Assembly: GCA_015179125.1 (NCBI GenBank)
Contig: WHVA01000016.1
Location: 434,001 to 498,000, forward strand
Length of the DNA: 64,000 nt
Source: Gautieria morchelliformis
Lineage: Eukaryota > Basidiomycota > Agaricomycetes > Gomphales > Gomphaceae
Direction of reading: 5' to 3'
Shown here one piece after another: positions 21,093 to 32,624 of the stretch (the first letter of the stretch is position 1; every line of letters starts with the position of its first letter). The notes beneath the pieces were generated by a model. The model worked only from the letters and a program-made list of their open reading frames with translations, searched no databases and was not told where the DNA came from. A program made the position numbers and the translations under genes.

Positions 21093-21828
21093 GATAGCAT
21101 GTCCTCACACGTAACGTGTCCTCACAGGTAGCATGTCCACACAGGTAGTGTGTCCGCACAGGTAGCGTGTTCACACAGGTAGCGTGTCCACACAGGTAGC
21201 GTGTCTGCACAGGTAGCATGTCCTCACAGGTAGCGTGTCCTCACAGGCAGCGTGTCCCCACATGTAACGTGTCCTCACAGGTAGCGTGTCCCCACACATA
21301 ACGTGTCCTCACAGGTAGCATGTCCCCACATGTAACGTGTCCCCACAGGTAGCGTGTCCCCACAGGTAGCATGTCCCCACAGGTAGCGTGTCCTCACAGG
21401 TAGCGTGTCCTCACAGGTAGTGTGTCCTCACAGGTAGCATGTCCCCACACATAATGTGTCCCCACCGGTAGTGTGTCCCCACACGTAACATGTCCCCACA
21501 CGTAACATGTCCCCACACGCAACATGTCCCCACACGTAACATGTCCCCACAGGTAGCGTGTCCTCACAGGTAGCGTGTCCTCACAGGTAGCGTGTCCCCA
21601 CACGTAACGTGTCCTCACAGGTAGCATGTCCCACACGTAACGTGTCCCCACAGGTAGTGTGTCCCCACAGGTAGCATGTCCCCACAGGTAGCGTGTCCTC
21701 ACAGGTAGCATGTCCCCACACGTAACATGTCCCCACACATAACATGTCCCACACGTAGCGTGTCCTCACACATAACGTGTCCTCACATGTAATGTGTCCC
21801 CACAGGTAGCGTGTCCTCACACATATAA
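21093..21828. repeat. 17-bp minisatellite in N2
   Basis: About 43 copies of the TGTCCCCACAGGTAGCG type, with a local block of variants reading CACACAGGTAGCGTGTCCA near 21140-21210. Confidence 0.95.
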
Positions 21829-22320
21829 GGGACATGTATCAGTATCTATTTTGTGACATATATAGGCATAAATAAAATAGCAAAAGAAACCACATTTAAG
21901 CAGCCGTTGTCATTAATTTTAGCAAAGCCTGGATAATTTATTGATATCTACCTTTTAAAAAAATGTCAAAAAATGTACAGTACATGTAAACTGAAGCTGG
22001 TATTAATTTTAGCAAAGTCAGGATAATTCATTAATATCTATACTTATTTTTCAACAAAAGATAATAAAAAACACACTACATTAAAACAGAAGTTGTTATT
22101 AACTTGAGCAAAGAAGTTATTGATATCCATTTGCGAAGAAATGTCAAAAAAATGTAAAGGATATTTAAGTTGGCTGTTATTGAGGTTAGCAAGTTGCATT
22201 TATTGATGTCTATTTGCGAAAAATATCAAAAAAATGTACAGGCTAATTAAGTTGGCTATTAATAAGTTAGGTTTATTGATATGTATTTGCGAAAAAATAT
22301 CAAAAAAATATACAGGACAT
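21829..22320. repeat. AT-rich repeats of N2
   Basis: The same blocks as in N1 (AAGTCAGGATAATT, TTTGCGAAAAAATATCA), with fewer units. Confidence 0.75.
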
Positions 22321-22480
22321 TGAAGCAGAAGCTGGTGTCAATTCACAGCCAGAGAAGCCCAGAGACACCCAGAGACACACACAAAGACACCCAGAGCCCA
22401 GCCAAAGCAATAGTAAGCCCACCAGCACAGCCAGAACACAGGAAGACACCAGTGGGGAGGGCGGTTCTGCAGCATCGCTC

Positions 22481-22490
22481 TCTTTATACC
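22481..22490 (-). promoter_or_regulatory. TATA box of N2
   Basis: Minus-strand GGTATAAAGA, the same place as in N1, about 230 bp inside the 5' terminus. Confidence 0.45.
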
Positions 22491-22880
22491 GAGCGAAGGG
22501 TCGTGCACGGACCACCCTCACGTATGGTCGCGACGAACGCGAACCGGTCACGTGACCTGGGACGCTGCTGCGCAGCGTCAATGGTCTGGCCTGGGCCAGG
22601 GCCTAGGGCTCACGGCTGCGCCGCTCGCTCCGCTGACCTAACTTTTACGTAATATTATTTGTAATATTAATTGTCAGCCTCGACGCCCACAACCCACCGA
22701 GAGCGTTTAACTCTTAGACTAGGTGGATACCTGCGCTTCGCGCGGGGGTGCAAGTCAAACGCCTCGGTAAGGTCAAACGCATCAGTAAGTCTAACACATC
22801 GGTAAGTCTAACATATCAGTAAGGTCAAGTGCATTGGGGAAAATCAAAGTAACCAATTTGCATCAAGTAGATATCAGAAA

Positions 22881-25800
22881 TCAAGGAGCTCTAAGCAATA
22901 CATCTTTATATACAATGTTGGTTGTGTTCAAACCCTCCTCAAGCAAGACCTTCACTTTGTTCCAGCTTGTTCCCCTTGAAACACCAACATACAACTGACC
23001 ATGTCCAAACACTGGATATCTCAGGTCCAGCCCAACCGTACCCAAAGACTGTCCCTGAGACTTGTTGATGGTCATTGCAAATGCCACACGCACTGGAAAC
23101 TGTCTCCTCTGCAGCACAAATGGTAATTCTCCCTCTGATGGTGAAATAGTGATCCTGGGGATGAAAGCGGTATTTCCTGCACGTGGACCTGAGATGATCC
23201 TGACCTCCAACACTCTATTCCTCATCCTCACCAACCGCAACCTGGTCCCATTGCATAGTCCTTGCTTCTTATCCAAATTGCGCAACATCATCAGAGGCAC
23301 TCCAGGCTTGACTTCCAAGTGAGCAGGAGGAAGACTGCCCATCTCTATGGAATTCAGATACTCCACAGGATACTGCTCTGCAAAGTCGGTTTCCTTGACA
23401 GAATCTGCACAGTGGAAGACCTGAGCATCACCTGGAAACTGCCTCAACACCATGGAATTGATCTCATTGACCTCAATATTTCGGGACAGAGGATGGCCCG
23501 CTCTAAAAAATAATTGTCCTGGGCAGGGATTGCATTGCCAATGCCAGGGTATATTTCCTGGATCAGCTCTGCAATTCCAGGGCCACAAACCATGTGAGGA
23601 GGGAGTGAGAACATATGATCTAGTGGGAGATCCTTTCCCTGGCCCACATTCTGCAGCCATTCTGCAAACCTGGCTCTGTCAGGGTCATTTCTCACCCGCA
23701 TGTTCTCTGTCAGATGGAGGACCATGATCTTTGGCCACAGATATGACTTCTGAAGGGTAGCTCCCACAATATCCTCCTTGGAGCCTTTGGGGACAATTGG
23801 GAGAGTCTGCTGAAAGTCACCTCCAAAGGCAACCGTGATGCCACCAAAGGGTCTGTCAGGCTGGTCAAGGAAATCCCTCAGTGTCCTGTCAATGGCCTCT
23901 ATGGCATGGCGATGCTGCATTGCAGCCTCATCCCAAATGATGAGCCTGGCCAGTCTCAGCATATCAGCCTGGTCAGAGTTCTTTTTGATGGAGGAGAGAG
24001 AGCGCTCATGGACAGGAATTGGAATTCCAAGCATGCTGTGAGAGGTTGTACCATTAGTGAGGATAAGTGCAGCCATTGCAGATGAGGCTACAGCAAGCAC
24101 AATGAGACTCTCCGCTCTACAGGAGTGGATTAGGGTGTTCTATGTGAATGATTTCCCAGCGCCCCCTGAGCCAATGACCAAAAACATTTGTCCGTTAGGT
24201 TTCCCCTGAGCATCTATGTCCAGTGCCGACCGTAATATCTGATCATGTGCAGACCTTTGCCCCCCATTCAGCTTGGGAACCTCCTCATCAGCCATCTGCC
24301 TCTCTTGAACAGGGTCATAGTCCCTCTGCTCAGCTATGAACCTGTTTCCAATCAGGACCTCCCACTCGCCTACCACCCGAGGCATATCTTTAAAGCTGCT
24401 CAAGGACATTCCATTACGCTGAAGGAGTTTATCCAAGAGAAAGAGGCCAAAATCATAGACCTGATCATCCCGTGGCTCCTGGATATTGTGTCTGGTTTGG
24501 AGCCGATGTCTGAGATCATCACATATGTGCTCCTTGAAGCCGTCCCATAGTCTGTCAGGTTGTGAGGGAATGCAATGACCAAGGATGGTGGCAAAGAGAT
24601 GTCTGAGCTGAGCGCCTGTTTTCATGCCACTGGCTTCCTGGAGACACAACCTCCACTCCTGATCATCCTCCAGAAGTCCCCTGGCAAGACAGGCCTCCTT
24701 GTAAGTAGCACATTGTATGCCATCCACTGTCCTAAGCTCCTCAAAGGATCTGGCCCCCTTGACCACCGTGAGGAGAGTGCGCAAATAAAATCTCTCTCCT
24801 GATTTTGGGCTTGCAAAGTGAAGGCGTCCAATGCTATATCCCCTTTGACGTGGTGTCCATACCCTTTCCTCTTTTTGCCAGGTAAAATGCTCAGGAAAAT
24901 CCACATAGAGCACATCGCGTGCATGAGGGTAGGCAGCATTGGCCTCAAAGTAAGCCATGAGCGCTGTCTTTGACCCCTCGACCCTGTTATGATGGTGAGC
25001 GGATCAGCATCAGGATTGAAAACGACTGATTGCTGGTCTTTTTCATGGACTGGCAGTGCCATGACTGCAGGCACCTGGGTGTGGATTTCCCGCTCCAGCA
25101 ACCTCCAACAGGCCTCATGAGCACTGACATAGCGAGCGTCCAGGTACTTCTTTATCTCATCATGGTTGACACCAAACTCCATCGTGGTCCGATCGTGGCC
25201 CTTGTATAGATACTTGTGGATATACTTGACACACCTCACACTGAAGGTGAATTCAAGGTTGATGTGACACCGGAGTTTGAGCAAGAGCAGAGGAGAGTAT
25301 GGCACAACCCATCTGTTGTCCAGCATGTCACCTCTGACATTGTGCAGCCTTCCATCATTGCGACGACGATATTTTGGATATCCATCTACATTCACAATGG
25401 TCTCCTCACAGAATGGCTTTGGGAAGCCTTTCTTGCACTTGCCATTTTCCATGCAGGGTGCTTTGGATTCATTTGTCCACAGGGACCATGTGTCATCAGC
25501 TCACAGACCAACTGGTAGAGGACAGGATGTGTCTCTGGATCAGGGAACTCTGCTGAAATCATAGAATCCACCTCATGTGGATGTTTGACCTTGGACTCCC
25601 TATCGAACCAGGTAAGCAGGTGCATGTGTGGGAGCCCCCTCTTCTGGAATTCAATAGTGTGAAGCGAGCGACAGTTTCTCCAAAGATCTTGTCCTTGACG
25701 ATCAAGTCAATGAGGTATTTCTTTTTGAGGTGAAACACCCGCGACACCAGGTCAGGTCTGTCCTGAGCAGTTTGTCCAGGGAGCAACTCAGCCACTATCT

Positions 25801-27769
25801 CATCCCACTTTGGATTGGCAGTCATGGTAATAAATAAATCAGGGGGACCCTTCTTTGTTGCAATGGCCAGGGAGTTCTGGCAGTTTTGATTCATGTCCCG
25901 TGTACTTCCTTGAAATGTCGCAGGCAGAATGACTTTTATGCCCAAGCTGTTTGCATCTCCAATGTCATTGTCCAAGCCTCCATATGAATCTACCATCTGG
26001 TTATACTGCTCAGCACGCAGAGTGTGTTGATTGGCCCTGATCCACCTCAGTCTGCTTTGCTCTGCAGCAGCCCAGGAGTCTACAATGTACTGCTGGAACA
26101 ATTTGCCACCACGCAGGAGTGTTGTAGGTTCTCTCGCTCTCTGGAACAGACGATACGCATGGTACTGTATTTGGGTGACCTGTGTCCGTCTGTTTGGATT
26201 GGGATTGGCCTGCCGAGCACGCTCTGGCTCATGATAAGGAATACCTGGTTCCCATCCCAACTCTCCCTTGGGAAAGAGCAAGACATAGTGCAGAGAGGCA
26301 TAGTTTGCATTGGTATCCAATACCCTTCTGAAAGGTCCACCTCTGAGCTGGACAATAATATCCCTAGGTTCAGGGTCGATGCCATCTCCAGGAAGAACGA
26401 CTGCAATCTCATCTGCAGTTGGGACATTATATCTCCTAGGATCCCTGTGTGCCCTGTATGTGAGCCTTGCCTGGATGTCACCATTCTGTTCTTGAGCTCT
26501 GAGCCTCTCAGCTGCTTGTTTATATGTGCGCACATGAGGATTGCATAGCAGGAGCATTTCCTGCAAGTCTCCCATGATAGTTGGAGACAGACGCTCATTA
26601 CGATTTTTTCTCTTTGCCAAAGCCAGTGCAGGATCATATATGTAAAGCTGGGCATACTTTGCATCGTCTTCATTGTCAGGGAGGAGAGAGCCATGGAGAT
26701 GATACAGTTCACCCTGTAGCTTGAGCACATATGGACCACGACCCTCCTGAAGCAAATCTTGGTCAAAGTTGGCCCCCACAGAAGTGAATGCAAACGCAGC
26801 ATTATACTGCCTGATATTCTGGCAAAATCCTTTTGCCTCAGGGTCCTGGCCTTCTAAGAGCTGTTTCAATGGCTGAGGGGGCTCTGGCAGGTCTTCCAGC
26901 TGCACCTTTCCTTCCATACAGCAATCACCAAACCTGGGCCGCACATTTGAGGATTTCTGCAGGCGTTCTGCCATCCAGTGTAATGCTCCACAGTCAGGGC
27001 AGGGGATAACCATGGGACCCAAATCATGATGCTGCACATCTGCCTCAATTATTCTAGAGCGACCAAGTGGAATAGGAGGAGGAGGTCACTGAGGATGCTG
27101 CCGAGATACAGGGAGTGGCTGAGGAGGTGCAGGGAGCAGCTGAGGAGGTGCAGGGAGTGGCTGAGGAGGTGCAGGGAGCGGCTGAGGAGGTGCAGGGAGT
27201 CGCTGAAGAGGCCGCAAAAGCGCAGGGAGTAGCGGAGGCATTGGTCTTATTGCATTGGCCTGAGCACGCAATGCTGCCACTCCTGCAGAACCTACTACAG
27301 GAGGATTAGCTGCCTGTCTACCTCTTCCAATTGCTGCAATATAGCAGACTGCTCAGCAGCCTGAGCACGCAACTGTGCAATTCCTGCAGACCCAACCACA
27401 GGAAGATTGGGAGGTGGCTGTATCGGCTCTGCCTGTATCTTCTCAAGGGCTGTGCTGCTGGGATTGCTGCTAACTGAGCACGAAGGGCCGCCACCTGCTG
27501 TCCAGGACTGGGATCAGGAGGACGTAATGGCCCTGCAACAGGTTGTTGAAAAGGATCAGCCGCATTGTTCTAGGAGGAGGGTGAGGGATGGCAAAAGGAG
27601 GTGGTGGAGGGGGTGGCTGGTTCCGAGCTCTGGCAGCAGCCACAGCAAGGGCACGCGCTCTCCGATCAGTAGGCGACGTCATACGACCCTCCTGCTCCTC
27701 CCTTGCCCTTTCACACTCCTGCTGACGATTTCTCTCTGGAGTAAATGGATCCCTGAGAAATGCAGGCAT
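22881..27769 (-). pseudogene. Helitron Rep/PIF1-like helicase (A2), broken
   Basis: Same domain order as in A1 but a distinct subfamily, recognised by text such as LRQFPGDAQVFHCADSVKE and DNEDDAKYAQ. Walker A is VIGSGGAGKS. Relative to A5 and the other copies there are at least six breaks: a lost T near 23491, a tryptophan-to-stop change just after Walker A near 24141, and single-base or dinucleotide losses near 24988, 25461 and 25664, plus more in the proline-rich N-terminal part (27060-27560). It cannot make a full protein as written. Some losses may be sequencing error. Confidence 0.88.
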
Positions 27770-27809
27770 AAGCTTAGAGGAACAATCAAGCTACCCCACT
27801 TCAACTTAC
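27753..27809 (-). promoter_or_regulatory. conserved 57-nt intron splitting the start codon (A2)
   Basis: GCAAAT then GTAAGT, ending TTTCTCAG then GGATCC; splicing makes ATG GAT. The interior differs from A1 while the length and splice signals are kept. Confidence 0.7.
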
Positions 27810-27819
27810 ATTTGCAAGC

Positions 27820-28120
27820 AGATGCTGTTGTTGTTAATTTTTCTTGGGCAAAAGTCAGGGGAATTTATTAATTTCTAATTAAATAATGTCAGACAGCTCA
27901 CACCAGACCACAGAGGAAATACATACATACCAAGGAAGGGACAGGGAGTTGTTTGTTAGGCAAAGTCAGGGAATTTATTAATTTCTATTTAAAAAAAAAA
28001 ATAAAAAAATGTCAGATGGCTCACACCAGACCACAGAGAAATATATGTACCAAGGAAGGGATGGGAAATTTTTTGATGAAAATATCCAAGTCTTCTTGGC
28101 TATCCAACTGGAATAATTCC
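27820..28120 (-). repeat. short leader repeats of A2
   Basis: Two diverged blocks sharing GCAAAGTCAGGGAATTTATTA, CTCACACCAGACCACAGAG and ACCAAGGAAGG. They are related to the AT-rich repeats of the non-autonomous elements. The minus-strand CCTTGGTAYGTA could be a splice donor, so this may be a shorter version of the mini-exon leader. Confidence 0.5.
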
Positions 28121-28868
28121 AGTAAAAGGTCCTGGTCCTGGTCCTGGGGAGATGTCTTCTTCAGCCACCAGTAGTGCAAGTCAACACTGAAAGAACTGCA
28201 ATGCAATTGTGGCTCCCTCTAAGGCAGCCTGGGATGACTACTGGCTCCTTAGCAGAGAAAAAGCTGCCCCACTGAAGGGTCAACCCCCAATAGTTCACTG
28301 CAGAGACCTCCCTGGGAAGAGATCTTTTGTGTACTACACCTATATAGGCTATCTATTAATTCACTCTCACGCAATTTTTATTCTATCTAGTAGTGGGCAG
28401 AGAGGAGAGGAGAGGAGGTGGTGGTGGAGTGGCGCAAGCGGCTGGCTGCGCAGCGATCTGCCAGCGCAGCGCTGCTTTGAGCGCCTGAGCCGGCAGACCG
28501 GCCTAAACCGCTCGCGGCTGCGCGCGCTCGCACGCTCCAGAACGCTGCGCAGCGCTGGAGCCGGAAGGCGCAACGTGGCGCACCGCTGCGCGCTCGCGCG
28601 CTCCGCTGACAAACTAATGACCAAGCATTGGTCAGTCAGCGCGCCCACAACCCACTGCGCTTTCACCTTTTAACTAGGTGGATACCCGCGCTTCGCCGGG
28701 GGTGCAAGTCAAACACCTGGTAAGGTCAAACGCACCAGCAAGGTCAAACACCTTGGGTAAATCAAACTTGGGATAAGTCAAACACATTCGGATAAGAAAA
28801 TTTCATTCAGATAAGTAAAAGCATCTTATTGATTGAAGTAGCTCTAAGTAACACATCAAGGTAGGTAA

Positions 28869-30155
28869 TGTTATGACCATGCTGCTTGACCAACTCTGGT
28901 ACCTCCATGCCTCCTCTGGCTCAATTCCGCAACGTCCACACTTTGACCTTTTCATCCCCTTGTTCTTTACTATTCACATACTTCCCCTTTTGACTCTATT
29001 CACCGGCCTTCCCTACTTGACCCTTAGCATAGCAAGTCCGGAGCATCAGGAGATCCATTTGTTCACAATCAATGTTATGACTGTTCCGCTCAACCATCTC
29101 CGCCATATCCGCATATCCTCCGCACCACCTCTGCACCGCCTCCGCACCACCTCCGACTCTATTCCATAACATCCGCACCATCTGCAACCCTCTACCTCGA
29201 CCCTTGTGATTTCAGTACCCCTGGCCACCTCCAGATACCGCCCCCGTACTCCACCCTGAACACAGCAAGATACCATTTCCGTAATTCCGTTTCTTCCGAG
29301 CCTATTGTACTTACTCGCCTTGTTCTTTGCCATTGTACTTACCCTACCCTGCACCCCCTTGTCATCCCATTTTCCGCATTAGTTACTTGCCCCGTATTCT
29401 ATCGATTCCTGCACTCTCCAGAATTTGCTTAGTACCATACCATTACCTGTTGCTTCAGCTCTTTGTATAAAACCCCCTCATGTATGTCTCCGTTCCTGCA
29501 ATCAGATAATCAACTTCGATACGTGATTCCCTTCAAACTGTCTCCTGTTCTTAGCACAGCGAGTTTTGCTAGTCTTGTCCCCTTCCGCTCTCGACCCTCT
29601 GTCCTCCGCCTCTTCCGACCTTTGTTCTCCGACCCTCGAACCTCGACTCTCAGTACTCTGTTCCCGACTTCTGCCTTCTCCGATATCCGCAAGTCAATCC
29701 CGAAATACTTAGGATGGTAGTTCATCAGGGCACAACACATAAGTTGAAGCCGTTGTCCTTTCCAGTTCTGACCTCTGGGAATTCCAATACGTAACAATCA
29801 ATTAGACCACATTCCCTTGTTCTTTTGCCTATTGATTGTACTTAGTTCCACCCGGCACCCCCTTGTAGTTCCTCTTGTTCCGTATTAGTTACTTACTCCA
29901 TTTATCCTAGTTACTTTTGCTTGCACTGGAATTGCTTACCTCTACCTTCTGACATGTTGTCTCAGCTCTTTGTATAAAACCCAGTCATGTGTGCCTCTAT
30001 TCTGCAATCAGATAATTGACTTTGATATGTGACTCCCTTTGCACTGTTTCCTATTCTTACCACAGCAAGTACTTGCAAGGCCTCTGTCTCTCTGACCTCT
30101 GCCTTCCAACTCGATTTCTGATATCCAATTTAACTCAATTCTTGACCCCTTACCT
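28869..30155 (+). mobile_element. LTR fragment in C2, interrupted by a solo LTR
   Basis: Starts TGTTATGACC after GGTAA (28864-28868). The solo LTR 29073-29796 is inserted in it; the rest resumes at 29797 and is cut at 30155 by the inner Helitron terminus. Fossil, nested. Confidence 0.82.
29073..29796 (+). mobile_element. solo LTR with 5-bp target duplication
   Basis: Begins TGTTATGACTG and ends ATACGTAACA, flanked by ATCAA at 29068-29072 and 29797-29801. TATA-like TTTGTATAAAACCC inside. The unoccupied site (TATCAATTAGACC) is preserved in C1 near 10903. Probably Gypsy-type by the 5-bp duplication and resemblance to the left-flank LTRs. Confidence 0.85.
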
Positions 30156-30187
30156 CTAGGTGGATACCCATGCTTCACACGGGGGTG
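30156..30187 (-). other. decayed inner Helitron 3' terminus of C2
   Basis: CTAG kept; the stem reads CCCATGCTTCACACGGGGG, so most pairs of the palindrome are lost. Confidence 0.75.
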
Positions 30188-30281
30188 TAGGTCAAACGCA
30201 TTGGGTAAATCAAACTTGGGATAAGTAAAACACATCTCATTGCAATTGAAAGTAGCTATAAGTAACACATCAAGATAGGTA

Positions 30282-31130
30282 ATGTCTCTATGCATGTCTG
30301 CATGTGCCCAAGTATAGTGTGCATAGCCTTGAATATAGCATGCTTATTGTGTCCCTGGTTTGTAACATGCACACATAACATGTCCCCAAGTATAGTGTGC
30401 GTAGCATGTCCTCCATGCATAGTGTGTCTCCACATGTAGCATGTCACCAAGTACAGTGTGCATGGTGTGTCCCACATGCATAGCATGTCCCTGGTTTGTA
30501 GCATGTCCCCAAACATAGTGTGTCCATAAATTATAGCATGTGTGTCCCCCATGCATAGCGTGTCCACATGTGTAGCATCTCCCTACACATAGTGTGTGTA
30601 GCCTCTCCCTCAAGTATAGTGTGCACAGTGTGTCCCCCATGCATAACATGTCCCCCAAGGATAGCACGTATAGAATGTCCTTGTTTTTCCCCATGCATAG
30701 TGTGCGTAGTGTGTCTCTTGTTTGTACCGTGTCCCCCAATCATAGTGTGTCTGTCCCCAAGCATAGTATGTCCCCAAGCATAGTATGTCCCCAAGCATAG
30801 TGTATCCCACCATATAGTGTGCACATCCCCATACATAGTGTGTGTGTGCCCATGCATAGCATGCTTGTCCCATGCATAACATGTGTGTCTCTACGCATAA
30901 CATGCATGTCCCCATGCACAACACGCATGTCTCCATGCCTAATGTGCATGTCTCCACACCTAACATGCATGTCTCCACGCATAACATGCATGTCTTCACG
31001 CCTAACATACATGTCTCCATGCATAACATATGTGTCTCCATGCATAGCGTGCATGTCCCCATGCATAGCGTGCGTGTCCCCATGCATAGTGTGTGTAGCA
31101 TGTCCCAATGGCATGTGTAGCATATCCCAA
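30282..31130. repeat. 17-bp minisatellite in C2
   Basis: About 50 degenerate units of the CCCCAAGCATAGTGTGT and CTCCATGCATAACATGC types. Confidence 0.92.
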
Positions 31131-31179
31131 GGGCCTCAAAGTGAAGCAAGCAGAGGCTGTTACTTATCATTTACTTTTC

Positions 31180-31860
31180 GCAAACTCAGGGACATGTATC
31201 AATATCTATTTTGTGACATATACAGACATAAATAAAATAGTAAAGGAAGCCATATTTAAGCAGCTGCTGTCATTAGTTTTAACAAAGTCAGGATTATCTC
31301 AAAACAAATGTCCAGTACGTTTAAGCTGAAGTTGTTATTAATTTTAGCAAAGTCAAGATTATGTATTTTTTGAAAAATGTCAAAAAAATGCACTGTACAT
31401 TTAAGCTCCAACTGTTGTCAATTTTCATAAAGTCAGGATAATTTATTGACATCTATCTGCGAAAAAATGTCAACAAAGTACAGTACATTGAAGCAGAAGT
31501 TGTTATTAATGCCCAGCCAAAGCCAGAGAAGCCCAGAGACTGACAGAGAAACCCAGAGCCCAGCCAAAGCCATAGTAAGCCAGCCACCAGTATAGCCAGA
31601 GAAGGAGTGCCTGGCAGCTTTACAGTAAATAAAACAACAAAACAAACCACATTTAAAAGCAGAACATATTGCCATTAATTTTAGAAGAAACTTATTGATG
31701 CCTATTTTCGAAAAAAACCTGAAAAATATATGTATCAAAATACATTTTTTCAGCAGTCTTGGGATTTTATTTAAATCTATTTTCGAAAAAAATAACAAAA
31801 ATATAAAGCAAATGTGAATACAATATGATAAAAAAAAAGGAACCAATAAAATTACAAACA
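31180..31860. repeat. AT-rich repeats of C2
   Basis: Blocks with AAGTCAGGATTATCT, TTTTCGAAAAAAACCTGAAAA and related landmarks, as in C1, C3 and C4. Confidence 0.7.
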
Positions 31861-31961
31861 CAAATAAAATAAAATACATTGGAATGCATTAAAAAAGAGA
31901 TATTACTTACCAATAGATAGTCAGCCAACCAAAGCCATAGACAGCCAGCCAGCTAAAGGAG

Positions 31962-32118
31962 GAGACAGCAGACAGAGCAGACAGCAGACAGCACCAGAGC
32001 AGACAGAGCACAGAGCAGACAGCGGACAGAGCACAGAGCAGACAGCGGACAGAGCACAGAGCAGACAGCACAGAGCACAGAGCAGACAGAGCACATAGCA
32101 GACAGCAGACAGAGGAAT
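31962..32118. repeat. CAGACAG/CACAGAG microsatellite
   Basis: Longer version of the tract in C1, with higher-order units of about 27 bp (GCAGACAGCGGACAGAGCACA). Confidence 0.8.
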
Positions 32119-32160
32119 CGCCGGTTGGGCAGGTTCCTGGCGTTATGTCCTTACCGTTCG

Positions 32161-32170
32161 GCCTTTATAC
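32161..32170 (-). promoter_or_regulatory. TATA box of C2
   Basis: Minus-strand GTATAAAGGC, the same position and context as in C1. Confidence 0.5.
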
Positions 32171-32624
32171 CGTGCACGCGTGTCGTGCACGGACCACACT
32201 CGCGTATGCGCGCTCTGGTCGCGAATGGGTCACGTGACCACTGCGCAGCGTTCTCTCGCGGCTGCGCCGCTTGCCGCTGACCTAATTTGGAACGCAAACG
32301 GTCACGTGACCATGCTGCGCAGCGTTCTTGGCTCGCGGCTGCGCCGCTCGCGCGCTCCGCTGACAAACTAATGACCAAGCATTGGTCAGCATTGGTCAGC
32401 GCGCCCACAACCTCCCACCGTGCTACTTTCACCTATAGGAACTAGGTGGGTACCCGCGCTTCACGCGGGGGTGTAGGTCAAGCGCCTCGGTAGGGTCAAA
32501 TGCATCAGTAAGTCTAACATATCAGTAAGGTCAAGTACATTGGGGAAAACCAAAGTAATCAATTTGCATCAAGTAAAATGAAGTCAAACACATAAACCAT
32601 ATCAAGAGAAGTGGATATTAAAAA

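Larger units (their letters stand above)
20626..22718 (-). mobile_element. Helitron N2, non-autonomous
   Basis: Same build as N1: hairpin plus CTAG at 20626, 18-bp subterminal repeats, unknown coding-like fragment, 17-bp minisatellite, AT-rich repeats, TATA box and 5' terminus TCTAAGAGTTAAACGCT at 22718 abutting A2. Very similar to N1, differing mainly in minisatellite length (about 735 against 590 bp). Confidence 0.88.
22719..28673 (-). mobile_element. Helitron A2, long Rep/helicase element (second subfamily)
   Basis: 3' hairpin and CTAG at 22719, four to five subterminal repeats (some GTAAGTCTAACAYATC), Rep/helicase gene, conserved intron, a short leader with two repeat blocks (27820-28120), a TATATAGG motif near 28339 and a GC-rich 5' end. 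The 5' terminus at 28673 reads TTAAAAGGTGAAAGCGC and abuts C2. Closest relative is A5. Confidence 0.9.
28674..32441 (-). mobile_element. Helitron C2, composite
   Basis: The outer 3' terminus is at 28674. It then carries an LTR (28869-30155) that holds a second solo LTR, a decayed inner 3' terminus at 30156, a minisatellite, AT-rich repeats, a microsatellite, a TATA box and the palindromic 5' end. The 5' terminus at 32441 reads TTCCTATAGGTGAAAG and abuts A3. Almost identical to C4. Confidence 0.87.
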
